Shown here: piece after piece, positions 9,174 through 19,381 of the stretch
Position numbering within the stretch: the stretch's first letter is position 1
Layout of the letters: every line of letters starts with the position of its first letter
From: Paenilisteria rustica
Lineage (GTDB): Bacteria; Bacillota; Bacilli; Lactobacillales; Listeriaceae
Reading direction: 5' to 3'
Assembly: GCF_013820765.1 (NCBI RefSeq)
Contig: NZ_JABJVM010000002.1
Span: 62,001 to 126,000, forward strand
DNA: 64,000 nt
Position numbers and translations under genes: made by a program
The notes under the pieces: generated by a model
The model's input: only the letters and a program-made list of their open reading frames with translations
Database searches by the model: none
Told to the model about the DNA's origin: nothing

Positions 9174-10522
9174 GAATTATTATTAACGCTATGGGGAAAG
9201 AAAAAAGGGTTGCTTTTTTAGAAGAGAAGGTATTAGTGGAGCTGGACATTATCAGACCGACTATGGAGCCGCAAGTATCAGATATCTATTGGGGAACGGT
9301 TACAAAAATAAATCAGAAAATCAATGCTGCATTTGTCAACATAGGATACAAAGAGAATGCATTTATCCATTTGCAGGATATTCCTGAGTCGTACAGATTG
9401 CACGAGGGATTGAAATTAATGGTGCAGGTGAAGCGGGAAGGGAATGCAACGAAGGCTCCGCTACTTACTGGTATAATTGAGGTATCTTGTGGTTCTGTAG
9501 TCTACAGCTACGGGAAAGCATTTTTGGCGATATCTAAGAAAATAAAAGAAGTAGATAAAATTCGATTACAGCAACTCGTGTCACCGTTGTTAGAGGAGAC
9601 TGAGGGCGTGATTTTAAGATCTGTTGCGGCTGATGTTAGCTCGGCTGAAATAGAGGAAGATATAGTGCAAGCTAGGCGTGAAATGGAAGAGCTTGTGACG
9701 CGGGCGAAAGGATCTAATCGGAAAATTCAAGAAGCAATGGTTAGTATTCCGACAATGTTGCAAAGTAATTCTCTTGTGACGGATGAAACGGAGATTATTT
9801 GTGATGATGCTGCACTTTATCGTAGTTTGCAAGCGCAATTTCCTAATGTATCGCTTTTTCGTGAAAAGGGTGGGATTTTCTCTGCCTATAATCTTGAAGT
9901 TGCAATTAATCGATTGCTACGCCCAACTGTCTTTTTAAAGAATGGCGCATCTATCGTTATTGAGAAGACAGAGGCTATGTGGGTGATTGATGTGAACTCT
10001 GGTAATTATAAATCGAAAAGAGAAGTGGATGAGGTGGCGTTTGACATAAACTTGGCGGTGGTGGAAGAAATCGGTCGTCAAATGAAATTACGAAATATGA
10101 GTGGCTTTATTTTAGTTGATTTTATCGGTGGAATGAGTCGTGTTCAATTAGATCGTTTACAGGAGCGAGTACAGGAAGTAGCGTCTTTAGATACGACAAC
10201 GGTTCGTGTGGAGGGGCTTTCTGAGAATGGTTTGATGCAATTGACACGGCGCAAACGACAGAAATCGCTTATCGAGGAAATGCAGTGTGCTTGTCCAACA
10301 TGTGAGGGTAGTGGGTACGTTTCTTCTGTTCAGACGCTTATTTACCAGATGGAGCGGGAGCTTAGAGGTGTTTTTGCAAGTGATCCATCCTATGTTGCTG
10401 TGACGGTGACGATGGATGTTATGGATGCTTTTTTGGATGAAATTTCGTTTGATGGAGATATTGATTGGATGATTGCGGATGAGGTGCGGCCGTTTTATCG
10501 AATATCACAAGTGGAGCACTGA
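9170..10522 (+). CDS. rng: Ribonuclease G/E family endoribonuclease
   Basis: Endoribonuclease of the RNase E/G family acting in RNA processing or decay. 450 aa: N-terminal S1 RNA-binding region (YWGTVTKINQKINAAFVNIG), RNase H-like and DNase I-like core with the metal-binding aspartates in VIDVNSGNYKS and ILVDFIGGM, and the zinc-link cysteines in CACPTC. It lacks the long C-terminal scaffold of RNase E, so it is the short G-type. Start chosen at TTG 9170, seven bases after GGGAGG, overlapping the previous stop; the ATG at 9164 is only one base from that site. Confidence 0.93.
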   Translation: MRIIINAMGKEKRVAFLEEKVLVELDIIRPTMEPQVSDIYWGTVTKINQKINAAFVNIGYKENAFIHLQDIPESYRLHEGLKLMVQVKREGNATKAPLLTGIIEVSCGSVVYSYGKAFLAISKKIKEVDKIRLQQLVSPLLEETEGVILRSVAADVSSAEIEEDIVQARREMEELVTRAKGSNRKIQEAMVSIPTMLQSNSLVTDETEIICDDAALYRSLQAQFPNVSLFREKGGIFSAYNLEVAINRLLRPTVFLKNGASIVIEKTEAMWVIDVNSGNYKSKREVDEVAFDINLAVVEEIGRQMKLRNMSGFILVDFIGGMSRVQLDRLQERVQEVASLDTTTVRVEGLSENGLMQLTRRKRQKSLIEEMQCACPTCEGSGYVSSVQTLIYQMERELRGVFASDPSYVAVTVTMDVMDAFLDEISFDGDIDWMIADEVRPFYRISQVEH

Positions 10523-10531
10523 CAATAGTTG

Positions 10532-10561
10532 TTGACACAGGCTTTCTTTCTATGGTATCAT
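10532..10561 (+). promoter_or_regulatory. Promoter of rplU-prp-rpmA
   Basis: Perfect -35 TTGACA (10532-10537) and -10 TATCAT (10556-10561) with an 18-bp spacer, right after rng. Confidence 0.75.
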
Positions 10562-10567
10562 TCTAAT

Positions 10568-10673
10568 GTTATGTTTGTAGCGCACCATGCTACAACCGCT
10601 CAGAATAGGGTCAAGTATTGTTTCTAACAATCCCCTCATGATGGCGAGTCTAAGTATATGAGGAGGTGCAAGT
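10568..10673 (+). ncRNA. Ribosomal protein L21 leader (autoregulatory 5' UTR)
   Basis: The ~105-nt leader before rplU contains the perfect hairpin TTGTAGC/GCTACAA (10575-10595) and a second stem CTCAT..ATGAG just before the ribosome binding site. Firmicutes carry an L21 leader at exactly this position, where L21 is thought to regulate its own operon. Assignment is by position and hairpin layout; I could not run a covariance model. Confidence 0.6.
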
Positions 10674-10982
10674 ATGTACGCAATTATTGAAACAGGTGGA
10701 AAACAAGTTAAAGTTGAAGCTGGCCAAGAGATCTATGTTGAGAAATTAGCAGGTGAAGTTGGTGACGTGGTAACATTTGACAAAGTTATTTTTGTTAGTG
10801 GTGACGCTGTTAAAGTTGGGGCTCCATTCGTGGACGGCGCAACAGTTACAGCAAAAGTTGAAAAACAAGGTCGCGCTAAGAAATTGACTGTTTTCAAATA
10901 TAAGCCTAAAAAGAACTATCACAAAAAACAAGGTCATCGTCAACCTTATACAAAATTAACGATTGATGCAATCAACGCGTAA
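10674..10982 (+). CDS. rplU: 50S ribosomal protein bL21
   Basis: 102-aa ribosomal protein that binds 23S rRNA in the large subunit. It has the standard L21 start [15 protein letters not shown] and the basic C-terminal rRNA-binding tail [25 protein letters not shown] precedes the ATG. First gene of the conserved L21-Prp-L27 cassette. Confidence 0.98.
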   Translation: MYAIIETGGKQVKVEAGQEIYVEKLAGEVGDVVTFDKVIFVSGDAVKVGAPFVDGATVTAKVEKQGRAKKLTVFKYKPKKNYHKKQGHRQPYTKLTIDAINA

Positions 10983-11003
10983 TTTGTAAAGGGGATGATA
11001 CTT

Positions 11004-11324
11004 ATGATTCATGTAGATTTTATTCGGCATGAAGAACGAATCGTTGCTTTTGAGATGGATGGACATGCGAATTTCGCTGAAGAAGGCGCTGATTTGGTGT
11101 GTGCAGGGGCTACATCGATTGCTTTTGGCATGGTAAATGCGATTAGTGAAAGAATGGGAGTCGAACCTGTGATGGAAGATGATGATGGCTATCTTTATTA
11201 TTCTGTCCCGGAAAAATTAGGGGTTAGTGAGGATGTTCAAATATTGCTGGAAGGCATGGAGCATCAATTGATATCTTTAGCGTATAGCTATCCTGATTAT
11301 ATTACGATTAACTCCAAAAAGTAG
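11004..11324 (+). CDS. prp: Ribosomal-processing cysteine protease Prp
   Basis: 106-aa cysteine protease that removes the N-terminal extension of L27 in Firmicutes. The catalytic pair is visible as His21 (DGHANF) and Cys33 (DLVCAGAT). Start set at ATG 11004, nine bases after AAAGGGG; an ATG at 10995 overlaps that site. It lies between rplU and rpmA, its usual place, next to its substrate. Confidence 0.95.
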   Translation: MIHVDFIRHEERIVAFEMDGHANFAEEGADLVCAGATSIAFGMVNAISERMGVEPVMEDDDGYLYYSVPEKLGVSEDVQILLEGMEHQLISLAYSYPDYITINSKK

Positions 11325-11338
11325 GAGGTGGAATTTTC

Positions 11339-11629
11339 ATGTTAAAATTTGATATTCAACATTTTGCCCATAAAAAAGGCGGTGGTTCTACATCCAATGG
11401 ACGTGACTCCGAGTCGAAACGCTTAGGTGCTAAACGCGCTGATGGCCAATTCGTGACTGGTGGGTCTATCCTTTACCGTCAACGTGGGACAAAAATTTAT
11501 CCTGGAACTAACGTTGGACGCGGCGGCGACGATACTCTTTTCGCTAAAGCAGACGGCATCGTACGTTTTGAACGTATGGGTCGCGACAAGAAAAAAGTTA
11601 GTGTTTATCCAGTAGCACAAGAAGCATAA
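11339..11629 (+). CDS. rpmA: 50S ribosomal protein bL27 with cleavable N-terminus
   Basis: 96-aa ribosomal protein near the peptidyl transferase centre. The N-terminal extension MLKFDIQHF precedes AHKKGGGST; Prp is known to cut after the Phe (here F9), exposing the mature start. The extension and an adjacent prp gene occur together in Firmicutes. TAGGAGG precedes the ATG. Confidence 0.97.
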   Translation: MLKFDIQHFAHKKGGGSTSNGRDSESKRLGAKRADGQFVTGGSILYRQRGTKIYPGTNVGRGGDDTLFAKADGIVRFERMGRDKKKVSVYPVAQEA

Positions 11630-11636
11630 TATGACG

Positions 11637-11664
11637 AGAGATCCTTCTTTGAGGGGTCTCTTTT
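11637..11664 (+). terminator. Intrinsic terminator after rpmA
   Basis: AGAGATCC pairs with GGGTCTCT (one G-U) and is followed by TTTTGTTGTT. It ends the rplU-prp-rpmA transcript. Confidence 0.75.
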
Positions 11665-11665
11665 G

Positions 11666-11707
11666 TTGTTGGGGCTGTTTGAACAAAGTGAATTACAGCC
11701 CCAATAT
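11666..11707 (-). repeat. ATATTG...CAACAA hairpin repeat, copy 1
   Basis: On the minus strand it reads ATATTG, then the stem GGGGCTGT / ACAGCCCC, then CAACAA; the edges TTG/CAA extend the stem. The outer flank (TTTGCTCGCGCTT on the minus strand) matches the flank of copies 2 and 6. One of seven related non-coding elements in this window. Confidence 0.75.
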
Positions 11708-11920
11708 AAGCGCGAGCAAAGCGAGCGGTTAATCCTTCGTGAGCGTTTGAACAGCCAGATGCCCGGCTTGTAGCCCGAAGCACCTAACTACTCTTCCGTA
11801 AATCCTTAAGCAACTCCAAAACCCAATTCTCCACCAAAATCATGTTTACCGGCCGTATCTGTTAGGGTATAGTCCATAGACAAGTGCAATAAAACACAAG
11901 CAACCTTATGGGCGAAAGGG
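11708..11920. other. Spacer upstream of glpF without a recognisable gene
   Basis: The first ~90 bases are GC-rich and continue the repeat flank (GCGCGAGCAAAGCGAGCGG). The rest shows no long open frame; a 19-codon minus-strand frame ending near 11790 might be the tail of a decayed gene but has no other support. Confidence 0.5.
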
Positions 11921-11949
11921 TTGACAGCGTTTTCTTGATATGATTTAAT
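11921..11949 (+). promoter_or_regulatory. glpFK promoter with overlapping cre-like site
   Basis: -35 TTGACA (11921-11926) and -10 TTTAAT (11944-11949), 17 bp apart. TGACAGCGTTTTCT (11922-11935) matches 12 of 14 positions of the cre consensus TGWAANCGNTNWCA and lies across the -35 and spacer, where CcpA binding would block RNA polymerase. Carbon-catabolite repression of glycerol genes is established in Bacilli; use of this site is inferred. Confidence 0.65.
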
Positions 11950-11982
11950 AGCTTTAAGTTAATAAATTTGTCAGGAGAAGAG

Positions 11983-12049
11983 ATGACAATCAAAACGTCT
12001 ATAAGTCTGCTTTTATGCAGTGCTTAGTTTTGGTTGTCATTCTTTTTTT
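11983..12049 (+). terminator. Leader terminator of glpFK (likely GlpP antitermination target)
   Basis: ATGACAATCAAAAC (11983-11996) pairs with GTTTTGGTTGTCAT (12027-12040) with one G-U, followed by TCTTTTTTT. It lies inside the leader, ~30 bases after the expected transcript start and ~95 bases before glpF. In Bacillus the glycerol genes have such leader terminators, overcome by GlpP bound to the mRNA in the presence of glycerol-3-phosphate. glpP itself is not in the window. Confidence 0.8.
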
Positions 12050-12143
12050 GAAATAAATGAAGAAAAGGTTTACGGGCGATAAGTAACAAGGGGCGTGTTA
12101 CGTTGCGGTGTCTAGACCAAAAAATCAAAAGGAGTTGGAATAA

Positions 12144-12956
12144 ATGGACACAAGTATTGGCACACAATTTTTAGGAGAATTATTAGGAACGATGATCTTG
12201 GTATTATTCGGTGGCGGCGTCGTGGCGGGCGTTTCACTAAAGGGGTCAAAAGCGGAGGCAGGTGGCTGGGTTGTTGTCACGATTGCTTGGGGCTTAGCGG
12301 TTACAATGGGTGTTTATGTTTCCGGTTACATGAGTTTGGCGCATTTAAATCCAGCGGTAACAATCGGAATGGCGTTAACTGGTAATTTCCCTTGGGCGGA
12401 TGTTTTTCCATACATATCTGCGCAGTTTATCGGTGCATTTATCGGTGCAACGCTTGTCTGGCTTCACTATTACCCACATTGGAAAAAAACAGAAGACAAA
12501 CCTACAAAATTAGGCGTATTCTCAACGGCACCAGCGATTCGTCATTACACATCGAATTTTTTCGGTGAGGCATTAGGTACTTTTGTTCTGGTTTTTGGAC
12601 TCTTATCGATTGGGGCTAACAGTTTCTCAGATGGTTTAAATCCATTAGTTGTTGGTGGGCTCATCATTGTTATCGGGATGTCACTTGGTGGAACGACTGG
12701 TTATGCGATTAATCCGGCGCGTGACCTCGGACCTCGTATTGCGCATTTTGTTTGGCCGATTGCTGGAAAAGGTGGATCGGATTGGTCTTACTCGTGGGTT
12801 CCTGTTTTAGGACCGATTGTTGGTGGGGCGCTTGGTGGACTAGGTTATAACGCGATTATTAAAGAGGATTTCGGAATTTGGTTATGGATTTTCCTTGCTG
12901 TATTCCTTGTGATTTTACTATTCACGATGCAACTTGATAAAAAGCAAAAAGCGTGA
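12144..12956 (+). CDS. glpF: Glycerol uptake facilitator GlpF
   Basis: Aquaglyceroporin that lets glycerol cross the membrane. 270 aa with six membrane helices and both half-helix pore motifs: HLNPAVT and the glyceroporin form INPARDLGPR, whose Asp after NPAR marks glycerol over water channels. AAAAGGAG precedes the ATG. It is co-transcribed with glpK 46 bases downstream, so imported glycerol is phosphorylated and trapped. Confidence 0.96.
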   Translation: MDTSIGTQFLGELLGTMILVLFGGGVVAGVSLKGSKAEAGGWVVVTIAWGLAVTMGVYVSGYMSLAHLNPAVTIGMALTGNFPWADVFPYISAQFIGAFIGATLVWLHYYPHWKKTEDKPTKLGVFSTAPAIRHYTSNFFGEALGTFVLVFGLLSIGANSFSDGLNPLVVGGLIIVIGMSLGGTTGYAINPARDLGPRIAHFVWPIAGKGGSDWSYSWVPVLGPIVGGALGGLGYNAIIKEDFGIWLWIFLAVFLVILLFTMQLDKKQKA

Positions 12957-13002
12957 CAAAATTTGAAAAAATGACATACTTATTTTGAAGGGGGAATTTT
13001 AG

Positions 13003-14494
<1,492 letters not shown>

Positions 14495-14496
<2 letters not shown>

Positions 14497-14740
14497 GAAG
14501 TGCTGAAACGGCCCGTTCAACTCTGACAAAAACTGGAGCGGCCGCAGGAAAAAGCCGCTCTTGCTTTTTGTAGAGGGCGTGAAGTTTTCTAGGAGTTGGC
14601 CGTTGAAGCTGGATCCAAAGAAGTGCTGAAACGGCCCGTTAGAATCGAAAAAAATTGTTAGGGGCCGCAGTGAAAACCCGCACTTGGTTTTTGCGGAGGG
14701 CACGAAATTTTCGAGAGTCTGGCCGTTGAAGCCGGATCCG
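14495..14740 (+). repeat. Tandem pair of 123-bp GC-rich repeats
   Basis: Unit A 14495-14617 and unit B 14618-14740 begin with the same 23 bases (AAGAAGTGCTGAAACGGCCC and CGTT) and both end in GGATCC exactly 123 bp apart (14611 and 14734). Between these ends the units have diverged but keep the same landmarks: CCGC..CTTG..TTTTTG, GAGGGC, and GGCCGTTGAAGC. The start AACGGCC and end GGCCGTT of each unit are complementary. Parts of unit B recur inverted at 35.1-35.36 kb. The first bases overlap the glpK stop. Confidence 0.85.
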
Positions 14741-14793
14741 GAGGCGCCGAGCATGACTCAGAGCGAGGAACGAATACTCCCCATGTTCGCACT

Positions 14794-14843
14794 CATATTG
14801 AGGCTCTAAGGAAATACAGAACATTTCCTAAGAATCACAACAA
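14794..14843 (+). repeat. CATATTG...CAACAA hairpin repeat, copy 2
   Basis: CATATTGAGG, then CTCTAAGGAAAT pairing imperfectly with ATTTCCTAAGAAT, then CACAACAA. The left flank GTTCGCACT matches copies 1 and 6. It is followed by CTGAAACGGCCCG, the start of the 123-bp repeat unit again. Confidence 0.75.
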
Positions 14844-14892
14844 AGCTGAAACGGCCCGAGCTAAAGGAAGACAGTTTCACTAGGTTCTACTG

Positions 14893-14941
14893 CATATTGA
14901 GGTTCTAAAAAAGCAAACGACGCTTTCCAAGAACCACACAA
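14893..14941 (+). repeat. CATATTG...CACAA hairpin repeat, copy 3
   Basis: CATATTGAGG, stem GGTTCT..AGC / GCT..AGAACC, right edge ACACAA. About 50 bp after copy 2, same orientation. Confidence 0.75.
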
Positions 14942-14987
14942 GCTAGATCCGAAAAGGCGCCAAATATGACGCCATATACATGAGAGA

Positions 14988-15023
14988 AGAGTCTAAACCT
15001 GTAAAGTGGATTTAGGCTCTTTC
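14988..15023 (+). terminator. Hairpin before the obg promoter (probable terminator)
   Basis: AGAGTCTAAACC pairs with GATTTAGGCTCT (one G-U and one mismatch) and ends in TTTCGT. It would stop transcription from glpFK and the repeat spacer. Confidence 0.55.
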
Positions 15024-15066
15024 GTATGAAAAAATCCACCCAACCATAAAATATTTTCGAAAAAGG

Positions 15067-15095
15067 ATGACTATGCAAGTAAAGTTCGTTATAAT
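15067..15095 (+). promoter_or_regulatory. Promoter of obg
   Basis: ATGACT (15067-15072) and TATAAT (15090-15095), 17-bp spacer, 36 bases before the obg start codon. Confidence 0.7.
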
Positions 15096-15097
15096 GA

Positions 15098-16420
<1,323 letters not shown>

Positions 16421-16438
16421 TAAAGGGGTGGCATTTTT

Positions 16439-17296
16439 ATGAAGGTTGGTTACTTGGGGCCTGTTGCGACATTCACGCATTCAGCAGCGATTAGCGCTTT
16501 TCCAGATGGGGAAGCGGTCGCTTATGCAACGATTCCGGATTGCATTATGGCGATTGAAAAAGGAAAAGTGGATGTGGCGGTTGTTCCGATTGAGAATACG
16601 CTTGAAGGAACGGTTAATATTACGCTAGATTATTTATTTCATATTTCGAGCGTGCCGATTGTGGCGGAGATTGTCGTCCCGATTGCGCAACATCTCATGG
16701 TTCACCCAAATAATGAAGCTACCTGGAAATCTGTCCAAAAAGTGATGTCGCATCCTCAAGCAATTGCGCAGTGTCATACGTTCTTGCAAACGGAACTGTA
16801 CGGTGTGGAGCGCGAAACGACCCCTTCAACGGCTTATGCTGCGGAATGGGTAAGCAAACATCCGGATGAGCTAGTTGCGGCTATCGCGCCTTATATGGCG
16901 GCTGACGAGTATGGACTTACAATCGTTCAAGAAAATGCGCAGGATATCGAGCTTAATCAGACGCGGTTTGTCGTTTTAAGTCGAAATCCAGTGCGTATCG
17001 CTTTGCCTGATCGCGAGGAAGAGAAGACTTCGGTCAGCGTTATTTTACCGAATAACATGCCGGGGGCGCTTCATAAAGTGTTGGCAACGTTCGCTTGGCG
17101 CAATATCGATATGAGCAAAATTGAATCCAGACCGTTAAAAACATCGCTGGGAGAGTATTTCTTTTTGATTGATTTACTTTCTGATGGTGAGGCAAAATTA
17201 GTCCAGAATGCTCTGGAAGAAATCGCTTTGCTTGGTGGGAAAACGCGGGAGTTGGGAACGTATCATGTCTATCGTCTTCCTGTGAAGATGAAATAA
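16439..17296 (+). CDS. pheA: Prephenate dehydratase
   Basis: Converts prephenate to phenylpyruvate in phenylalanine biosynthesis. 285 aa, monofunctional (no chorismate mutase domain). N-terminal periplasmic-binding-like catalytic domain (YLGPVATFTHSAA; NQTRFVVLS contains the catalytic TRF) and a C-terminal ACT domain with KIESRPLKTSLGEY, the phenylalanine-feedback ESRP motif. Ribosome binding site AAGGGGTG. The obg-pheA neighbourhood is standard. Confidence 0.96.
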   Translation: MKVGYLGPVATFTHSAAISAFPDGEAVAYATIPDCIMAIEKGKVDVAVVPIENTLEGTVNITLDYLFHISSVPIVAEIVVPIAQHLMVHPNNEATWKSVQKVMSHPQAIAQCHTFLQTELYGVERETTPSTAYAAEWVSKHPDELVAAIAPYMAADEYGLTIVQENAQDIELNQTRFVVLSRNPVRIALPDREEEKTSVSVILPNNMPGALHKVLATFAWRNIDMSKIESRPLKTSLGEYFFLIDLLSDGEAKLVQNALEEIALLGGKTRELGTYHVYRLPVKMK

Positions 17297-17305
17297 TACA
17301 TTTAG

Positions 17306-17346
17306 AATCACGCCTAACCAGTTAAAATCGGTTGCGCGTGATTTTT
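17306..17346 (+). terminator. Intrinsic terminator after pheA
   Basis: AATCACGC/GCGTGATT with an inner AACC/GGTT extension and a six-T tail. Confidence 0.85.
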
Positions 17347-17361
17347 TGCATACCGTTTTCA

Positions 17362-17390
17362 TTGAAGTTTCATGCGAACTAGGCTAGACT
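17362..17390 (+). promoter_or_regulatory. Promoter of yebC
   Basis: TTGAAG (17362-17367) and TAGACT (17385-17390), 17-bp spacer, 33 bases before the start codon. Confidence 0.6.
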
Positions 17391-17423
17391 TTTAAGTAAT
17401 AAGTTTAAGGGAGTGTAGTGATT

Positions 17424-18149
17424 ATGGCAGGGCATTCGAAGTGGAAGAATATTCAAGGGCGTAAAAATGCGCAGGACTCTAAACGGGCAAAAGTTTTTCA
17501 GAAGTTGGCGAAGGAAATTTTTGTGGCAGCGAAGGGTGGAGCGGATATTGCTACCAATGCGTCGTTGCGGCTTGTGGTGGATAAGGCGAAAGCGGTTAAT
17601 ATGCCGAATGATAACATTAAGCGGGCGATCGACAAGGCGGCTGGAAATACGAGCGGGGAACATTATGATGAGATTACATATGAGGGTTATGGACCTGGCG
17701 GAATCGCGGTTTTAGTGCACACGCTGACGGATAATCGGAATCGGACGTCGACGAATGTGCGTGTGGCGTTTAATAAGAATGGTGGTAGCCTTGGCGAGAC
17801 GGGAAGTGTCGCTTACATGTTTGATCGAAAAGGCTATATTGTGATTGAGCGTGGGGGCTTAGAAGTGGATGAAGATACATTTATGCTAGAGGCGATTGAG
17901 GCTGGGGCGGATGATGTGGAGCTGAGTGAGGAAGCTTTTGAGGTTTATACGGAGGCAAGTGCTTTTACAGCTGTGAAGGATGCGCTTAGTGAGGCGGGAT
18001 ATGCGTTTGCTACGGCAGAATTATCGATGATTCCTCAAGTTGTGAATGAAGTTCCTGATGATAAAAAGGAGCAGTTTGAGCGAATGATTGATGCACTAGA
18101 GGACGACGATGATGTGCAGGAAGTTTATACGAATGCGGATGGATTTTGA
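17424..18149 (+). CDS. yebC: YebC/PmpR family translation or transcription factor
   Basis: 241 aa, the usual size. Opens with the family signature [14 protein letters not shown] and has the acidic C-terminal domain ([15 protein letters not shown]). YebC-family proteins have been described both as DNA-binding regulators and as factors that relieve ribosome stalling on proline runs; which applies here cannot be read from sequence. Start is the ATG at 17424 after AAGGGAG, rather than GTG 17418. Confidence 0.93.
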   Translation: MAGHSKWKNIQGRKNAQDSKRAKVFQKLAKEIFVAAKGGADIATNASLRLVVDKAKAVNMPNDNIKRAIDKAAGNTSGEHYDEITYEGYGPGGIAVLVHTLTDNRNRTSTNVRVAFNKNGGSLGETGSVAYMFDRKGYIVIERGGLEVDEDTFMLEAIEAGADDVELSEEAFEVYTEASAFTAVKDALSEAGYAFATAELSMIPQVVNEVPDDKKEQFERMIDALEDDDDVQEVYTNADGF

Positions 18150-18233
18150 GTAGCTTTACAGCGCTCAGATATTAGTGTAATCTTGTTTTAGAGGCTTGGA
18201 GCTTTTAAAATTGTGAATGAGAAGGAGATTTTA

Positions 18234-18602
18234 ATGACTAGAACAGCAGAATTTGTGTTGGGATTAATTGGCGGGATTACGGGTGTGATTGCATCCATAG
18301 TAACGATTGTGTTTGGTTTCTTTATGGTTGGTATTGCCGCGATTATGCCAGAAGATGTGTGGAGTGGGCTTTTTAGCTTTGGTATGATGGGCCTGGGTGT
18401 GTTAGTATTTTTCATGTCTGGTTTTGCCATTGTTGCGGCCTGTATGATCAAATCGAACCCGAAAGCTTGGGGAATCGGATTGATTATCGTCGGAGGAGTT
18501 GGATTTATTCTGATTCAACTGTTATGGATCGTCCCAGGCGCGTTATTACTCATTTCAGGCATTATGTGCGTGTCTCGTAAACCGCCGTATGAAGATTTTT
18601 AA
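18234..18602 (+). CDS. Small multi-pass membrane protein, DUF4064-like
   Basis: 122 aa with four hydrophobic helices separated by short loops; begins MTRTAEFVLGLIGGITG, which resembles DUF4064 membrane proteins. Function unknown. Start is the ATG at 18234, eight bases after AAGGAG. Standing alone between yebC and a repeat-rich spacer, it looks like an accessory insertion, although I cannot compare genomes. Confidence 0.85.
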   Translation: MTRTAEFVLGLIGGITGVIASIVTIVFGFFMVGIAAIMPEDVWSGLFSFGMMGLGVLVFFMSGFAIVAACMIKSNPKAWGIGLIIVGGVGFILIQLLWIVPGALLLISGIMCVSRKPPYEDF

Positions 18603-18740
18603 CTAGCAGAGGCTTATAAAGACTTAGTTTCACACAAAACAAGCAAGATATCGCGAAACTTTAAACCCTTATTTTCGGGTAGGACGTAAATCTTGCGTTA
18701 CACAAATCGAGCGAAAGCGTTTGTATTCAGGAAGTTTGGT

Positions 18741-18773
18741 GGAATGAGGATGGCAAACTCATTCCATTTTTTT
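18741..18773 (+). terminator. Intrinsic terminator in the 18.6-19.1 kb spacer
   Basis: GGAATGAG/CTCATTCC stem with a 9-nt loop, then ATTTTTTT. It probably ends the transcript of the upstream membrane-protein gene. Confidence 0.75.
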
Positions 18774-18774
18774 G

Positions 18775-18818
18775 CATATTGAGGTTCTAATTCGCTTTGC
18801 TTCAAACAACCACAACAA
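18775..18818 (+). repeat. CATATTG...CAACAA hairpin repeat, copy 4
   Basis: CATATTGAGGTT ... AACCACAACAA with the pairing GGTT/AACC and TTG/CAA; the inner arm is weak. Confidence 0.7.
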
Positions 18819-18969
18819 AGCGGAGTGTACGACTTGTACATGATGACTGAAAGTAGGGAGGGAGTCGTATCCCCGACCATGCGAGAAGTTAAGCGTAGCA
18901 GAACCATAAAGTTTACCACGGCCTCATTCCAAGTTTCCTGAAGGATCGCCTATTCGCGATGCTCATAGG

Positions 18970-19013
18970 CATGTTGAGGCTGTAACTCATTTCATTTCGA
19001 ACAGCCCCAACAA
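18970..19013 (+). repeat. CATGTTG...CAACAA hairpin repeat, copy 5
   Basis: CATGTTGAGGCTGT ... ACAGCCCCAACAA: a six-base GGCTGT/ACAGCC stem plus TTG/CAA. The spacer 18603-19164 otherwise holds only these repeats and no gene. Confidence 0.75.
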
Positions 19014-19164
19014 TGCGAACGCTTTTCGCCGATTTACTTTTGGTATACTCTAGACTTAGGTTTTTGTGTCAAAATTGTAAGGTGGATGTCATCTGAATCA
19101 CGGGAAAGCTGATCATTTTATTGGTAAAATGGGTTTATAAATAAGGTGAATGGAGCGGATGAAG

Positions 19165-19305
19165 ATGAAAAAATTAGTTGTGACGGGTACGGTTTTAGGA
19201 ACTTTATTGTTAGGTTTGAGTGGCTATTTCGTGTATCAAGTGCAGGACGTTGTGGTTGGAACGAGTTCGCCTCAATTGGAAATGTTGCAAACTGTGCAAA
19301 AATAG
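19165..19305 (+). CDS. 46-aa single-span membrane or secreted small protein
   Basis: Too short for routine gene finders but well formed: GGAG nine bases before ATG 19165, a lysine-starting hydrophobic helix (KKLVVTGTVLGTLLLGLSGY), then a short polar tail ending in LQTVQK and TAG at 19305. It fits a small bitopic membrane protein or a signal-peptide-like protein lacking an obvious cleavage site. It sits 76 bases upstream of the LDH-like gene with no terminator between. No function can be assigned. Confidence 0.6.
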   Translation: MKKLVVTGTVLGTLLLGLSGYFVYQVQDVVVGTSSPQLEMLQTVQK

Positions 19306-19381
19306 TACGCTGATTACTTTCTTTTCGAGCTGTTTCTGTGTAAAATAAGGGCAAGAATCGTGTGAGGAAGGATTGGTTCAT

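Larger units (their letters stand above)
18728..18942. repeat. ~215-bp segment bounded by imperfect inverted repeats
   Basis: CAGGAAGTTTGG..AATGAGG (18728-18749) and the complement of CAGGAAACTTGGAATGAGG (18922-18941) face each other. The segment holds a terminator-like hairpin and hairpin copy 4, with no coding capacity. The shape resembles a miniature transposable element, but no target duplication is evident. Confidence 0.5.

Noticed and set aside
11730-11790. Minus-strand 19-codon frame that might be the tail of a decayed gene
   Set aside because: Too short, no upstream coding remnant visible, and adjacent to repeat sequence.
18850-18910. Faint resemblance to 5S rRNA (GCGAGAAGTTAAGCG)
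   Set aside because: Only a few bases match, the 5S helices are absent, and no rRNA or tRNA genes are nearby.
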